Source: Nocardioides sp. Kera G14 (GTDB lineage Bacteria; Actinomycetota; Actinomycetes; Propionibacteriales; Nocardioidaceae). From it: DNA of 64,000 bases. Of the stretch, positions 15,718-24,742 are shown one piece after another (position 1 is the stretch's first letter; each line of letters begins with the position of its first letter). Made by a program: the position numbers and the translations under genes. The notes beneath the pieces are model-generated. The model did not search any database. It was not told the DNA's origin and worked only from the letters and a program-made list of their open reading frames with translations. The stretch covers positions 1,302,001 to 1,366,000 of the forward strand of contig NZ_CP085839.1 of NCBI RefSeq assembly GCF_020715565.1. The letters run 5' to 3'.

Positions 15718-15731
15718 TTGGATCGCGCCAA
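15718..15731. promoter_or_regulatory. TTGG-N6-CCAA inverted motif, nearly identical to one upstream of gap
   Basis: TTGGATCGCGCCAA lies between the LacI gene and the ABC operon. TTGGACCGCGCCAA occurs at 28053-28066 between the channel gene and gap, differing at one of 14 positions including the six spacer bases. Both are in divergent intergenic regions, which suggests one regulator acting at both; its identity is unknown. Confidence 0.4.
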
Positions 15732-15738
15732 TGGAAAA

Positions 15739-15752
15739 CGTTATCGATAACG
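15739..15752. promoter_or_regulatory. LacI-type operator palindrome
   Basis: CGTTATCGATAACG is a perfect 14-bp palindrome with the central CG typical of LacI-family operators. A TTGACA hexamer (15754-15759) starts two bases after it and could be the -35 box of the ABC operon, so a bound repressor would block that promoter. Confidence 0.7.
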
Positions 15753-15853
15753 ATTGACATCGAATGCGGGATGGACCACTCTCTGACCGAGCTTGTGGCC
15801 TACGTCACAGCGTGCGAATCCCGGGTCCGACCCACCAACGAGAGGTAATTTCA

Positions 15854-17152
15854 ATGAAGAAGTTCCGCACTGCGGCGCTTGCTGCGATGTGCGTCGGTGC
15901 CTTGTTCACCGCGTCAGCGTGTGGCAGCAGCGACGATTCCTCCGCCGAGGGTGGCAAGACCACCCTGACGCTGTGGACCAACTCGACGACCGGTCCCGGC
16001 GTGCAGTACTTCAAGGACGCCGCTGCGGCGTACCACACGGCTCACCCCGACGTCACGATCAAGGTCCAGAGCGTCCAGAACGAGGACCTCGACGGCAAGC
16101 TGCAGAGCGCTCTCCAGGCGGGCAAGGGCACCGCCCCTGACCTCTTCCTGCAGCGCGGCGGCGGCAAGCTCCAGGCCATGGTCAACGCCCACCAGGTGCT
16201 CGACATCACCGACTCCATCTCCGACGACGCCAAGGCGAAGATCGCCGAGGGCACGTGGAACACCGAGAACGTCGACGACAAGACATACGCCATGCCGGTG
16301 TCCATCACGCCGGGCGGCTTCTGGTACAGCAAGGACGTCTTCCAGAAGGCCGGCATCACCACGCCGCCCACCACGATCGCCGAGATGCAGGACGCCGACA
16401 AGAAGCTCTCCGCCTCCGGTGTCGCGCCGATCGCCCTCGGTGGCAAGGACGCCTGGCCGGCCGCGCACTGGTACTTCTGGTTCGCGCTGCGCGACTGCAG
16501 CCAGCAGACCCTCAACGACACCGCCAAGAGCCTGAAGTTCGATGACGACTGCTGGACCAAGGCAGGTGAGGATCTCGAGGCCTTCGCCGCGACCAAGCCG
16601 TTCCAGGAGGGCTTCCTCAACACGCCCGCCCAGCAGGGCGCCAGCTCCTCGGCCGGTCTCGTCGCCAACCACAAGGCGGGCTCGGAGCTCATGGGCGCCT
16701 GGGACCCCGGCGTGATCGCGTCCCTGACGCCGGACCAGAAGCCGCTTGCGGACCTCGGCTTCTTCCCGTTCCCGGCCACCGACGGTGGCGAGGGTGACCC
16801 GGCCGCGATCATGGGTGGCGCTGACGGTTACTCCTGCTCGGCGTGGGCCCCGAAGGCGGAGTGCACCGACTTCCTGAACTTCCTCGCCACCGCGGACCAG
16901 CAGAAGGCCTACGCAGAAGCCTTCAACGCGATCCCGGTCAACCAGGATGCCCAGACGGCCGTCACGGACCCGTCCCTCAAGGCGGCGATGGACGCCGCGA
17001 ACAACGCCCCGTACGTCTCCCTGTGGCTTGACACCCTCTACGGGCAGAACGTCGGCAACGCGCTCAACGGCGCAGTCGTCGACCTCCTCGCCGGCAAGGG
17101 CTCCCCGGAGGACATCATCAAGACCGTGGACCAGGCCGCGGCCAAGGGGTAA
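15854..17152 (+). CDS. Sugar ABC transporter substrate-binding lipoprotein (BxlE-like)
   Basis: The 432-residue protein has a lipoprotein signal (MKKFRTAALAAMCVGALFTA, then SAC) with the lipidated cysteine at residue 23. A family 1 extracellular solute-binding fold follows (TLTLWTNSTTGPGVQYFKDA, APDLFLQRGGG, YAMPVSITPGGFWYSKDVF, GADGYSCSAW). GAGAGG lies eight bases before the ATG. It is the first gene of an operon with two permeases and a GH3 glycosidase, so xylobiose or xylo-oligosaccharides are the likely ligand. This is inferred from the bxl-like gene order and the neighbouring xylA/xylB. Extra cysteine pairs (RDCSQQ...DDDCW, SCSAWAPKAEC) may form disulfides. Confidence 0.9.
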   Translation: MKKFRTAALAAMCVGALFTASACGSSDDSSAEGGKTTLTLWTNSTTGPGVQYFKDAAAAYHTAHPDVTIKVQSVQNEDLDGKLQSALQAGKGTAPDLFLQRGGGKLQAMVNAHQVLDITDSISDDAKAKIAEGTWNTENVDDKTYAMPVSITPGGFWYSKDVFQKAGITTPPTTIAEMQDADKKLSASGVAPIALGGKDAWPAAHWYFWFALRDCSQQTLNDTAKSLKFDDDCWTKAGEDLEAFAATKPFQEGFLNTPAQQGASSSAGLVANHKAGSELMGAWDPGVIASLTPDQKPLADLGFFPFPATDGGEGDPAAIMGGADGYSCSAWAPKAECTDFLNFLATADQQKAYAEAFNAIPVNQDAQTAVTDPSLKAAMDAANNAPYVSLWLDTLYGQNVGNALNGAVVDLLAGKGSPEDIIKTVDQAAAKG

Positions 17153-17159
17153 TCGATCC

Positions 17160-18119
17160 ATGAGTGCCACCCAGGGCGGCGCGAGAACCCTCCCGCGCCG
17201 CCGTGGGCTCGGGTGGGGCCAGCGCGCAGAGATCGCGCTGCTCTCCGGGCCCGCCATCCTCGTGTTCCTGACGTTCGTGATCCTTCCGGTGATCATGGCC
17301 GTCTATTACGGCTTCTACCGGTGGCAGGGCTACGGCCCGCCGACAGACTTCGTCTGGTTCCAGAACTACAAGGTCATCCTGACCGACCCCGACTTCCGCA
17401 GCGCCGTATGGCACAACGCCGAGATCGTGATCCTGTCACTGCTCATCCAGGGGCCGATCGCGATCCTGCTCGCGCTGCTGCTCAACCGGAAGATCCGCGG
17501 CCGCTCACTCATCCGCGTCCTGGTCTTCGTCCCGTGGGTCGTCTCCGAGGTGATCGCCGGCACCGGGTGGAGCCTGATGCTCCCCGTGCAGGGCGCGATC
17601 AACCACCTGCTCACGGGCCTGCATGTCTTCGGCCATGTGCACATCGACTGGATGGGCAACACGCACCTCGCGATCTGGACGCTGATGGGCATCCTGACGT
17701 GGAAGTACATCGGCTTCGCGGTCATCCTGTTGATGGCGGGCCTGCAGAACATCCCCGAGGAGCTCTACGAGGCCGCCTCGATCGACGGTGCCACCTACTG
17801 GCAGCAGCAGCGGCGGATCACCCTGCCGCTGCTCGGACCGACCATCCGGATCTGGATGTTCCTCTCGATCATCGGCGCCCTGCAGCTCTTCGACCTCGTC
17901 TACATCATCTGGGGCCAGTACAACACCAGCGTCGCGGGCGTCTCGACCATGGCGACGTACATGTACCAGAACGGCAAGCTCGCCGGTAACTACGGCTACG
18001 GCAACGCGGTCGCGGTGACGCTCTTCGTCATCTCCCTCATCGTCGCGGTCGCCTACCAGCGCCTCATCCTCCGTCGCGACATGTCCGACGGCACCACAGA
18101 AGGAAGGAAGGCGCGATGA
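17160..18119 (+). CDS. Sugar ABC transporter permease (BxlF/MalF-like)
   Basis: The 319-residue permease has six membrane segments and the cytoplasmic EAA loop (EELYEAASIDGATYWQQQRR followed by ITLP) that contacts the ATPase. The first segment is LLSGPAILVFLTFVILPVIM. It starts eight bases after the binding-protein gene and overlaps the second permease by four bases. No ATP-binding subunit is encoded nearby, which fits the actinobacterial habit of sharing a MsiK-type ATPase encoded elsewhere. Confidence 0.93.
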   Translation: MSATQGGARTLPRRRGLGWGQRAEIALLSGPAILVFLTFVILPVIMAVYYGFYRWQGYGPPTDFVWFQNYKVILTDPDFRSAVWHNAEIVILSLLIQGPIAILLALLLNRKIRGRSLIRVLVFVPWVVSEVIAGTGWSLMLPVQGAINHLLTGLHVFGHVHIDWMGNTHLAIWTLMGILTWKYIGFAVILLMAGLQNIPEELYEAASIDGATYWQQQRRITLPLLGPTIRIWMFLSIIGALQLFDLVYIIWGQYNTSVAGVSTMATYMYQNGKLAGNYGYGNAVAVTLFVISLIVAVAYQRLILRRDMSDGTTEGRKAR

Positions 18120-19012
18120 GCACGCTCGTCCTCGACACGCCTGCCGACGTCCCCGCCCACGGCGGTCCGAACCGACGCCGCAGGAAGGGGGAGAGGCTCG
18201 CGTGGGGAAGCCCCACGACGTACTTCGTCGCCCTCGTCGTCGTGGCGCTCACATTGGCGCCCGTGGTCTACATCGTCCTCGGCGGCTTCCGGGACAACTC
18301 GCAGATCACGGTCCGTCCGGCCGGCCTACCGAGTCCGTGGCGGCTCTCCAACTACGGCGACGTCCTGAGCAGCTCGACGTTCTGGACCGAGTTCGTGAAC
18401 TCGACGATCGTGGCGGCGGCGACGACGGTCCTGGTCGCGGGCTTCGGAATCTCGGCGAGCTACGTGCTCGCCCGCTATCGGTTCCGCGGTCGAGGTGCGA
18501 TGTTCGCGCTCTTCGCCTCGGGCCTGATGTTCCCGATCACCGTCGCCATCACGCCGCTGTTCCTGCTGCTCAAGGACCTGGGCCTGCTCGACTCCCGGCT
18601 CGGCGTGATCCTTCCGCAGGTCGGCTTCGCGCTGCCGACGACCATCATCATCCTGGTGCCGTTCCTCAAGGCCATCCCGCAGGAGATCGAGGAGGCGGCG
18701 GCCGTGGACGGCTGCAGCCGGCTCTCCTTCTTCGCCCGGATGGTGCTGCCACTGTCGCTGCCCGGCCTGTTGACGACGGGCATCCTGACCTTCGTCGCCA
18801 GCTGGAACAGCTACATGCTGCCGCTCTTCGTGCTGGCCGACCCGGGCAACTTCACCCTGCCGCTCGGCGTCCAGCAGTTCAGCTCCCAGTACTCGCAGGA
18901 CACCGCCAAGGTGCTCGCCTTCACGTCGCTCTCGATGCTGCCGGCGCTGCTCTTCTTCACCCTCTTCGAGCGTCGCATCGTCGGTGGTCTCCAGGGAGCG
19001 GTGAAGGGATGA
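18116..19012 (+). CDS. Sugar ABC transporter permease (BxlG/MalG-like)
   Basis: The 298-residue permease has a basic N-terminus, a first membrane segment near residues 36-58 and the EAA motif IEEAAAVDGCSRLSFFARMV LP at about residue 197 onward. It is the MalG-type partner of the preceding permease. It overlaps both neighbours by ATGA junctions (18116 and 19009), so transporter and glycosidase form a single translational unit. The substrate is inferred to be xylo-oligosaccharides. Confidence 0.93.
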   Translation: MSTLVLDTPADVPAHGGPNRRRRKGERLAWGSPTTYFVALVVVALTLAPVVYIVLGGFRDNSQITVRPAGLPSPWRLSNYGDVLSSSTFWTEFVNSTIVAAATTVLVAGFGISASYVLARYRFRGRGAMFALFASGLMFPITVAITPLFLLLKDLGLLDSRLGVILPQVGFALPTTIIILVPFLKAIPQEIEEAAAVDGCSRLSFFARMVLPLSLPGLLTTGILTFVASWNSYMLPLFVLADPGNFTLPLGVQQFSSQYSQDTAKVLAFTSLSMLPALLFFTLFERRIVGGLQGAVKG

Positions 19013-21417
19013 CGTCGACACCACTCCGGGCGATGCCGCAGGTCTCGGACCGAGTCGCCGACCTGCTCGCGCGGATGACGCTCGAGGAGAAGCTCGCACA
19101 GATCGTCGGCTTCTGGGTCGACCACGGTGGCGAGGTCGTCGCACCGATGGCAGACGAGATGACATCGGGCCTGCCGACGAAGCTCACCGACGCCACCGTG
19201 AACGGACTCGGCCACTACACCCGTGTCTATGGCACCCGCCCGGTCGACCCGGCCGAGCGTGCTGCCTGGCTCGCCGCGGAGCAGCGCCGCCTCCGTACGT
19301 CGACCCGGCTCGGCATCCCCGCGCTGGTGCACGAGGAGTGCCTGACCGGCCTTGCCGCGTGGAAGGCGGCCGCCTTCCCGACGCCACTGGCCTGGGGTGC
19401 GACCTTCGACCCCGACGCGGTCGAGGAGATGGCCCACCTCATCGGCTCCGACATGCGCGCGCTCGGCATCCACCAGGGGCTCGCCCCGGTGCTCGACGTG
19501 ATCCGGGACCCGCGGTGGGGTCGAACCGAGGAGGCCATCGCGGAGGACCCGTACGTCGTCGGCACGATCGGGACGGCGTACGTCCGCGGGCTGCAGGCGG
19601 GCGGGGTGCACGCCACGCTGAAGCACTTCGTCGGCTACTCCGGCTCGCGCGCCGGGCGCAACCACGCCCCGGTCTCCGCCGGCCCGCGGGAGCTCGCCGA
19701 CGTCTTCCTGCCGCCGTTCGAGATGGCACTCCTCGACGGTGGCGCGCGCTCGGTGATGAACTCCTACACCGACATCGACGGCATCCCCGTCGCCTCGCAC
19801 ACCGAGCTCCTCACCGGCCTGCTGAGGGAGAAGTGGGGCTTCGACGGCGTCGTCGTCGCGGACTACTTCGCCGTGGCGTTCCTCGCCGTCATGCACGCCA
19901 TCGCCGCCGACCGCGGCGAGGCGGCGGCCCTCGCGCTGGAGGCCGGCATCGATATCGAGCTGCCCACGGGTGACGCGTACCTCGCGCCGCTCGCCGCTCT
20001 GGTCCGGGCCGGCACGGTCGACGAGTCGCTCATCGACCGGGCGGTGTCGCGGGCGCTCAGCCAGAAGGAGGAGCTCGGGCTGCTCGACGGCGTCGACTTC
20101 GAGGCGCCGGAGTCGATCGACCTCGACAGCCCGACGCACCGCGAGCTCGCCCGGCGCCTCGCCGAGGAGTCCGTGGTGCTGCTCTCCAACAACGGCGTCC
20201 TGCCGCTACGGACCGGCCACGGCGACGCGCCCTCACGCGTCGCCGTGATCGGCCCGAACGCCGACCGGGCCGAGGCCCTGATGGGCTGCTACTCCTTCGC
20301 CAACCACGTGCTCGTGCACACGCCCGACGTCCCGCTCGGCATCGAGGTGCCGACGATCGCCGAGGCGCTGCGCACAGAGCTCGGCGCCCAGCTCGACGCC
20401 GAGATCGTCGTGGAACGCGGGTGTGACGTGGAGAGCGAGGACCGCTCCGGCTTCTCGGCCGCGGTGGCTGCGGCGAGCTCGTCCGACGTGGCGATCCTCG
20501 TGATGGGCGACCAGGCCGGTCTCTTCGGCCGCGGCACCGTGGGCGAGGGCAACGACGCGGAGTCGCTCGACCTCCCGGGCGTGCAGCGTGAGCTGGTCGA
20601 GGCCGTGGTCGCCACCGGCACCCCGGTCGTCCTCGTGCTCGTCACCGGCCGCCCGTACGTCGTCGGGTGGGCGCTCGACGGAGCCGACGTTCCGGCCGCG
20701 GTCGTCCAGTCGTTCTTCCCCGGCGAGGAGGGTGGTCCGGCGATCGCCCGCGTGCTCTCGGGTGCGGTCAACCCGTCGGGCAGGCTCCCCGTCAGCCTGC
20801 CGCGGGCGTCGGGCGCCCAGCCCTACTCCTACGCCCAGCCGCTCCTCGGTGGACCGTCGGAGGTGACGAGCACGGATCCCACGCCGGTGCGCTCCTTCGG
20901 CTTCGGCCTGTCCTACACGTCCTTCGGGTACAGCGAGCTCACGGCGGCGCCCGAGGCTCCGACCGACGGCAGCGTCGAGATCTCGGTGCGGGTCACCAAC
21001 CACGGCTCGGTCGCCGGCACCGACGTCGTACAGCTCTACGGACGTGACCTGCTCGCCTCAGTCGTCCGGCCCGTGGTCGAGCTGCTCGGCTACACCCGGG
21101 TGACGCTCGAGGCGGGGGAGTCCAAGGTCGTGCGGTTCACCGTGCCGACGCGGCGTTTCTCCTTCACCGACAGGGCTCTGGAGCGTGTGGTGGAGCCGGG
21201 CGACGTGGAGATCTGGGTCGCCGCCTCCGCCGGTGAGAAGGTCGACCGCGTCGTCGCCGAGGGCATCGCCGACACGTCGACGACGACCGACGACATCGAC
21301 CCCCCGACGGCCCGCGTCGACCGGGTGCGGGTGCGACTGACCGGCGACGTCCACCGGGTCACCCAGTCCGACCCGCGCGTCGTCACTGCCGTGGTGGAGT
21401 CAGCTCCCACTCGGTGA
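19009..21417 (+). CDS. Glycoside hydrolase family 3, probable beta-xylosidase (BxlA-like)
   Basis: The 802-residue cytoplasmic enzyme (no signal peptide) has the GH3 N-terminal TIM-barrel domain (RMTLEEKLAQIVGFW, IPALVHEECLTG, APVLDVIRDPRWGRTEE, LKHFVGYS), with the nucleophile Asp285 in GFDGVVVADYF. The GH3 C-terminal domain follows (VVLLSNNGVLPL, VILVMGDQAGLFGRGTVGEG-like region) and a fibronectin III-like end (VTNHGSVAGTDVVQLYGRD). HEECLTG is common in beta-xylosidases and related beta-glucosidases. Context (xylA, xylB, bxl-like transporter) supports splitting of imported xylobiose to xylose. The far upstream in-frame extension runs through the permease gene and is rejected. Its end overlaps the convergent epimerase gene by 35 bases. 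Confidence 0.9.
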   Translation: MTSTPLRAMPQVSDRVADLLARMTLEEKLAQIVGFWVDHGGEVVAPMADEMTSGLPTKLTDATVNGLGHYTRVYGTRPVDPAERAAWLAAEQRRLRTSTRLGIPALVHEECLTGLAAWKAAAFPTPLAWGATFDPDAVEEMAHLIGSDMRALGIHQGLAPVLDVIRDPRWGRTEEAIAEDPYVVGTIGTAYVRGLQAGGVHATLKHFVGYSGSRAGRNHAPVSAGPRELADVFLPPFEMALLDGGARSVMNSYTDIDGIPVASHTELLTGLLREKWGFDGVVVADYFAVAFLAVMHAIAADRGEAAALALEAGIDIELPTGDAYLAPLAALVRAGTVDESLIDRAVSRALSQKEELGLLDGVDFEAPESIDLDSPTHRELARRLAEESVVLLSNNGVLPLRTGHGDAPSRVAVIGPNADRAEALMGCYSFANHVLVHTPDVPLGIEVPTIAEALRTELGAQLDAEIVVERGCDVESEDRSGFSAAVAAASSSDVAILVMGDQAGLFGRGTVGEGNDAESLDLPGVQRELVEAVVATGTPVVLVLVTGRPYVVGWALDGADVPAAVVQSFFPGEEGGPAIARVLSGAVNPSGRLPVSLPRASGAQPYSYAQPLLGGPSEVTSTDPTPVRSFGFGLSYTSFGYSELTAAPEAPTDGSVEISVRVTNHGSVAGTDVVQLYGRDLLASVVRPVVELLGYTRVTLEAGESKVVRFTVPTRRFSFTDRALERVVEPGDVEIWVAASAGEKVDRVVAEGIADTSTTTDDIDPPTARVDRVRVRLTGDVHRVTQSDPRVVTAVVESAPTR

Positions 21418-22348
21418 CCGACTCGAACCGCTCGCCGGGTCGCAGGACCGTGGACGGGAAGTCCGGGCGGTTCGGTGAGTCGGGGAAGTGCTGGGTCTCC
21501 AGGCACAGGCCGGCGCGCTTCACCAACGGTGCGCCGGCCTTGCCGAGGAACGAGCCGTCGAGGACGTTGCCGGAGTAGAACTGCACGCCGGGCTCGGTGG
21601 TGCGCACCGTCAGGCGACGGCCGCTGCAGGGGTCGTCGACGATCGCAGCGGTCTTCAGCTCGCCCGGGATGCCGAGCACCCAGGTGTGGTCGAACTCGAT
21701 GTCGTCGCCGATCACGACGCCGTCCCGGAGGTCATAGGAGCCTGCGACCGGTACCGGGGAGTCGGCGAGGGGGATCGCGGTGTCGTCGACGGGGATCCAC
21801 TCGTCGGCCGGGATCGTGATCACGTGGTCGGCGATAGTGCGCCGGGCGTCGCCGTGCAGGTTGACGTACGCATGGTTGGTCAGGTTGACCACGGTGGGCG
21901 CGTCCGTCACCGCGGCCAGGTGCTCTCGTACGACGGCACCCTCGACGCTCCACGTCGTCGTGACCTCCAGCCGGCCGGGAAAGCCCATGTCACCGTCATC
22001 CGAGACCAGTCGCAGGGTGGCACTCGTCGCGGTGTGCTCGAGAACCTCCCACTCGCGGCGGCCGAAGTGCTCGGGGCCGCCGTGCAGCGCGTTCGGCCCG
22101 TCGTTGACAGGCACCTGGTGGCGCACGCCGTCGAGGGTGAAGCGACCGGCGGCGATCCTGTTGGCGTATCGGCCGACCGTCGCACCCAGGAACGGGTGGT
22201 CATCCTCGTAGTCGGACGGGTCGTCGAAGCCGAGCATCACGTCGGCCCAGGTGCCGTCGCGGTCCGGGCACTCGAGGCTCTGCACCGTGGCTCCGTGGCT
22301 CAGCAGGCCGAGGCGCAGCTCATCGGTGGACAGCTGGAGGCGGGTCAT
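21383..22348 (-). CDS. galM: Aldose 1-epimerase (mutarotase)
   Basis: The 321-residue enzyme interconverts alpha and beta anomers of aldoses, here probably xylose released by the GH3 enzyme. GalM signatures are present: GATVGRYANRIAAGRFTLDG, NALHGGPEHFGRREWEV, the catalytic His region TVVNLTNHAYVNLHGD, EFDHTWVL and PGVQFYSGN followed by LCLETQHFPDSPN. The catalytic Glu is expected in LETQHFPD. It overlaps the upstream ROK regulator gene (ATGA at 22345-22348), so the two are cotranscribed. Confidence 0.92.
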   Translation of the reverse strand: MTRLQLSTDELRLGLLSHGATVQSLECPDRDGTWADVMLGFDDPSDYEDDHPFLGATVGRYANRIAAGRFTLDGVRHQVPVNDGPNALHGGPEHFGRREWEVLEHTATSATLRLVSDDGDMGFPGRLEVTTTWSVEGAVVREHLAAVTDAPTVVNLTNHAYVNLHGDARRTIADHVITIPADEWIPVDDTAIPLADSPVPVAGSYDLRDGVVIGDDIEFDHTWVLGIPGELKTAAIVDDPCSGRRLTVRTTEPGVQFYSGNVLDGSFLGKAGAPLVKRAGLCLETQHFPDSPNRPDFPSTVLRPGERFESVTEWELTPPRQ

Positions 22349-23514
22349 GCGGGGCTCCTGAGGGCGAGGTAGGAGGCAGGGTCAGCGACCACCCGGCGTA
22401 CGACGCTGCCGGCGGCACCGCGGACGGCGGCCTCCGTGCCGAGGCGGGAGACGACGATACGAGGCGCGGTGCCGTGGCGGCGCAGGGTGGTGCCGACCGA
22501 GGGGAGCAGCCACGTCGAGAGCTCGGCGAAGAGGCCGCCGAGGACGATGGCGCCGGGGTCGAGCAGGTTGGTCACCGACGCGATCGCGACACCGAGGTGC
22601 TCACCCGCCGCCGCGACGGCCTCGAGGGCGACGGTGTCGCCGGAGACGCAGCGGGCGTACAGCTCCTCGGGGGTGTCGACGCCGGCCGCGGCCAGGATCG
22701 CCTCCTGCCCGGCGAGGCGTTCGAGGCAGCCACGGCCGCCGCACGAGCACTCCGGGCCCTGCGCGTCGAGGACGAGGTGGCCGAGCTCGCCGGCGCGCCC
22801 GTGGGAGCCGCGGAAGAGCTCACCACCGAGCACGATGCCGGAACCGATGCCGATTTCGGCCGAGACGTGGACGAAATCGCGTCCGGCCTCGCCGGTCCAG
22901 AGCTCACCGAGCGCTGCGAGGTCTGCCTCGTTGTGCACCGTGGTGCCCAGCGGAGTGTCCGGGACGGCGGGCACAAGGGTCACGTCCGACCACCCCAGGT
23001 TCGGTGCCCGTACGACGCCCGCGGGCTCCACCACGCCGGGGACCGCGAGCGACGCGCCGGCCAACGGGAGGCCCTGCTCGCGGGCCGATTCGGCCGCCGC
23101 GGTCGCGAGCTCCGCCACCGCCGCCTGGACCTCCTCCGCGCTGCGCCTGCGGTTGTCGACGGTGACGACGTGGCGGTAGCGGACCGTGCCGGTGAGGTCG
23201 ATCAGCATCGCAGCCAGGTAGTCCACGTTGATCTCGAGGCCCAGGCCAGCAAGGCCCTGCGGGCTGAGTGCGAGCGCCGTGCCGGGGCGCCCGCGGTCAC
23301 CCGCGGACACCGTCGACGTCTCAGCGACGAGACGCGCAGCGAGGAGGTCTGCCACGAGTCCGGACACGGACGACTTCGTGAGGCCGGTCAGCACGGCGAC
23401 CTGGGCCCGTGTGGCCGGGGTGTGGTCGGCGATCGCGCCGAGCACGAGGGCGAGGTTGCTCGCGCGCATCCCGGCATGCTGGACGGGCAACAGGGGTGTG
23501 CTCCGGGTCACCAT
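22345..23514 (-). CDS. xylR: ROK-family transcriptional regulator (XylR-like)
   Basis: The 389-residue protein has an N-terminal winged HTH (ATRAQVAVLTGLTKSSVSGL followed by VADLLAARLV) and a ROK sugar-kinase-like domain with GLGLEINVDYLAAMLIDL, EIGIGSGIVLGGELFRGSHG and the zinc motif GHLVLDAQGPECSCGGRGC-L (residues about 250-269). It is divergent from xylA, typical of XylR repressors that respond to xylose. A TAATAT hexamer lies six bases before its ATG, so the transcript is probably leaderless. The operator-like palindrome at 23524-23544 overlaps that promoter, so autoregulation is likely. Confidence 0.9.
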   Translation of the reverse strand: MVTRSTPLLPVQHAGMRASNLALVLGAIADHTPATRAQVAVLTGLTKSSVSGLVADLLAARLVAETSTVSAGDRGRPGTALALSPQGLAGLGLEINVDYLAAMLIDLTGTVRYRHVVTVDNRRRSAEEVQAAVAELATAAAESAREQGLPLAGASLAVPGVVEPAGVVRAPNLGWSDVTLVPAVPDTPLGTTVHNEADLAALGELWTGEAGRDFVHVSAEIGIGSGIVLGGELFRGSHGRAGELGHLVLDAQGPECSCGGRGCLERLAGQEAILAAAGVDTPEELYARCVSGDTVALEAVAAAGEHLGVAIASVTNLLDPGAIVLGGLFAELSTWLLPSVGTTLRRHGTAPRIVVSRLGTEAAVRGAAGSVVRRVVADPASYLALRSPA

Positions 23515-23523
23515 GTGGGTATA

Positions 23524-23544
23524 TTAGTCCAAAACCTGACCTAA
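23524..23544. promoter_or_regulatory. XylR-type operator between xylR and xylA, overlapping the xylR promoter
   Basis: The 21-bp sequence starting TTAGTCCAAAA and ending GACCTAA is an imperfect palindrome (TTAG..CA...TG..CTAA), like ROK/XylR sites. On the minus strand the adjacent TAATAT lies six bases before the xylR ATG. It could control both divergent genes. Confidence 0.5.
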
Positions 23545-23581
23545 AGGACGGCAGTGACGCCGTCGACCGAAAGGAATCGTC

Positions 23582-24742
23582 ATGGCGACGGAGTACAAGG
23601 CCACCCCCGAGGACAAGTTCACCTTCGGTCTCTGGACCGTCGGCTGGGAGGGGGTCGACGTCTTCGGCGGCGCCACCCGCCCCGCGATGGACCCGGCCCA
23701 CGCGGTCGGCAGGCTGGCCGAGATCGGCGCCTACGGTGTCACCTTCCACGACAACGACGTCTTCGCGTTCGACGCCGACCAGGGCGCCCGCGAGGCTGCG
23801 ATCAAGAGCTTCCGCGATGCGGTGGACGCCCACGGCCTCAAGGTCCCGATGGTCACGACCAACACCTTCAGCCACCCGATCTTCAAGGACGGTGGCTTCA
23901 CCAGCAACGACCGTCGCGTGCGTCGTTTCGCCCTCGGCAAGATCGCCAAGAACATCGACCTCGCGGCCGAGCTGGGCGCCGAGACCTACGTCTTCTGGGG
24001 CGGCCGTGAGGGCGCCGAGAGCAACTTTGCGAAGAACATCGGCGACGCGCTGGACCGGTTCCGCGAGGGCTTCAACACCCTGACGGCGTACGTCAAGGAG
24101 CAGGGCTACGACCTTCGCTTCGCGATCGAGCCGAAGCCCAACGAGCCCCGCGGGGACATCCTGCTCCCGACGATCGGTCACGCCCTCGCCTTCATCGAGT
24201 CCCTCGAGGACTCCGAGATGGTCGGTCTCAACCCGGAGGTGGGCCATGAGGAGATGGCCGGTCTCAACTTCGCGGCCGGCGTCGCGCAGGCGCTGTGGCA
24301 CGGCAAGCTCTTCCACATCGACCTCAACGGCCAGCACGGCCCGCGTTTCGACCAGGACCTCCGCTTCGGCGCGGGCAACCTGCGCGGTGCGTTCAACCTC
24401 GTCGACCTGCTCGAGTCCAGCGGCTACACCGGCCCTCGTCACTTCGACTTCAAGCCGCCGCGGACCGAGGACGAGGAGGGCGTCTTCGCCTCGGCCGCCG
24501 GTTGCATCCGGAACTACCTGATCTTCAAGGAGCGTGCTGCGGCCTTCCGCGCCGACCCCGAGGTCAAGGCGGCCATGGAGCGCTCCGGCCTGGATGAGCT
24601 CGCGACCCCGACGCTCGCCGAGGGTGAGTCGCTCGCGTCCGTGCGCGAGGAGAGCTTCGACATCGACGCGATGGCCAAGCACGGCTTCGCGTTCGAGCAG
24701 CTCGACCAGCTCGCCATGGACCACCTCCTCGGCGTCCGGTGA
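23582..24742 (+). CDS. xylA: Xylose isomerase
   Basis: The 386-residue enzyme converts D-xylose to D-xylulose. It is the short (class I) actinobacterial type: [20 protein letters not shown] at the start, catalytic His56 and Asp59 in FHDNDVF, metal ligands in [27 protein letters not shown] and the FDQDLRFG region, and HFDFKP. AAAGGA lies about seven bases upstream of the ATG. The stop overlaps the GTG start of xylB. It is divergent from the ROK regulator, which probably controls it. Confidence 0.97.
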   Translation: MATEYKATPEDKFTFGLWTVGWEGVDVFGGATRPAMDPAHAVGRLAEIGAYGVTFHDNDVFAFDADQGAREAAIKSFRDAVDAHGLKVPMVTTNTFSHPIFKDGGFTSNDRRVRRFALGKIAKNIDLAAELGAETYVFWGGREGAESNFAKNIGDALDRFREGFNTLTAYVKEQGYDLRFAIEPKPNEPRGDILLPTIGHALAFIESLEDSEMVGLNPEVGHEEMAGLNFAAGVAQALWHGKLFHIDLNGQHGPRFDQDLRFGAGNLRGAFNLVDLLESSGYTGPRHFDFKPPRTEDEEGVFASAAGCIRNYLIFKERAAAFRADPEVKAAMERSGLDELATPTLAEGESLASVREESFDIDAMAKHGFAFEQLDQLAMDHLLGVR

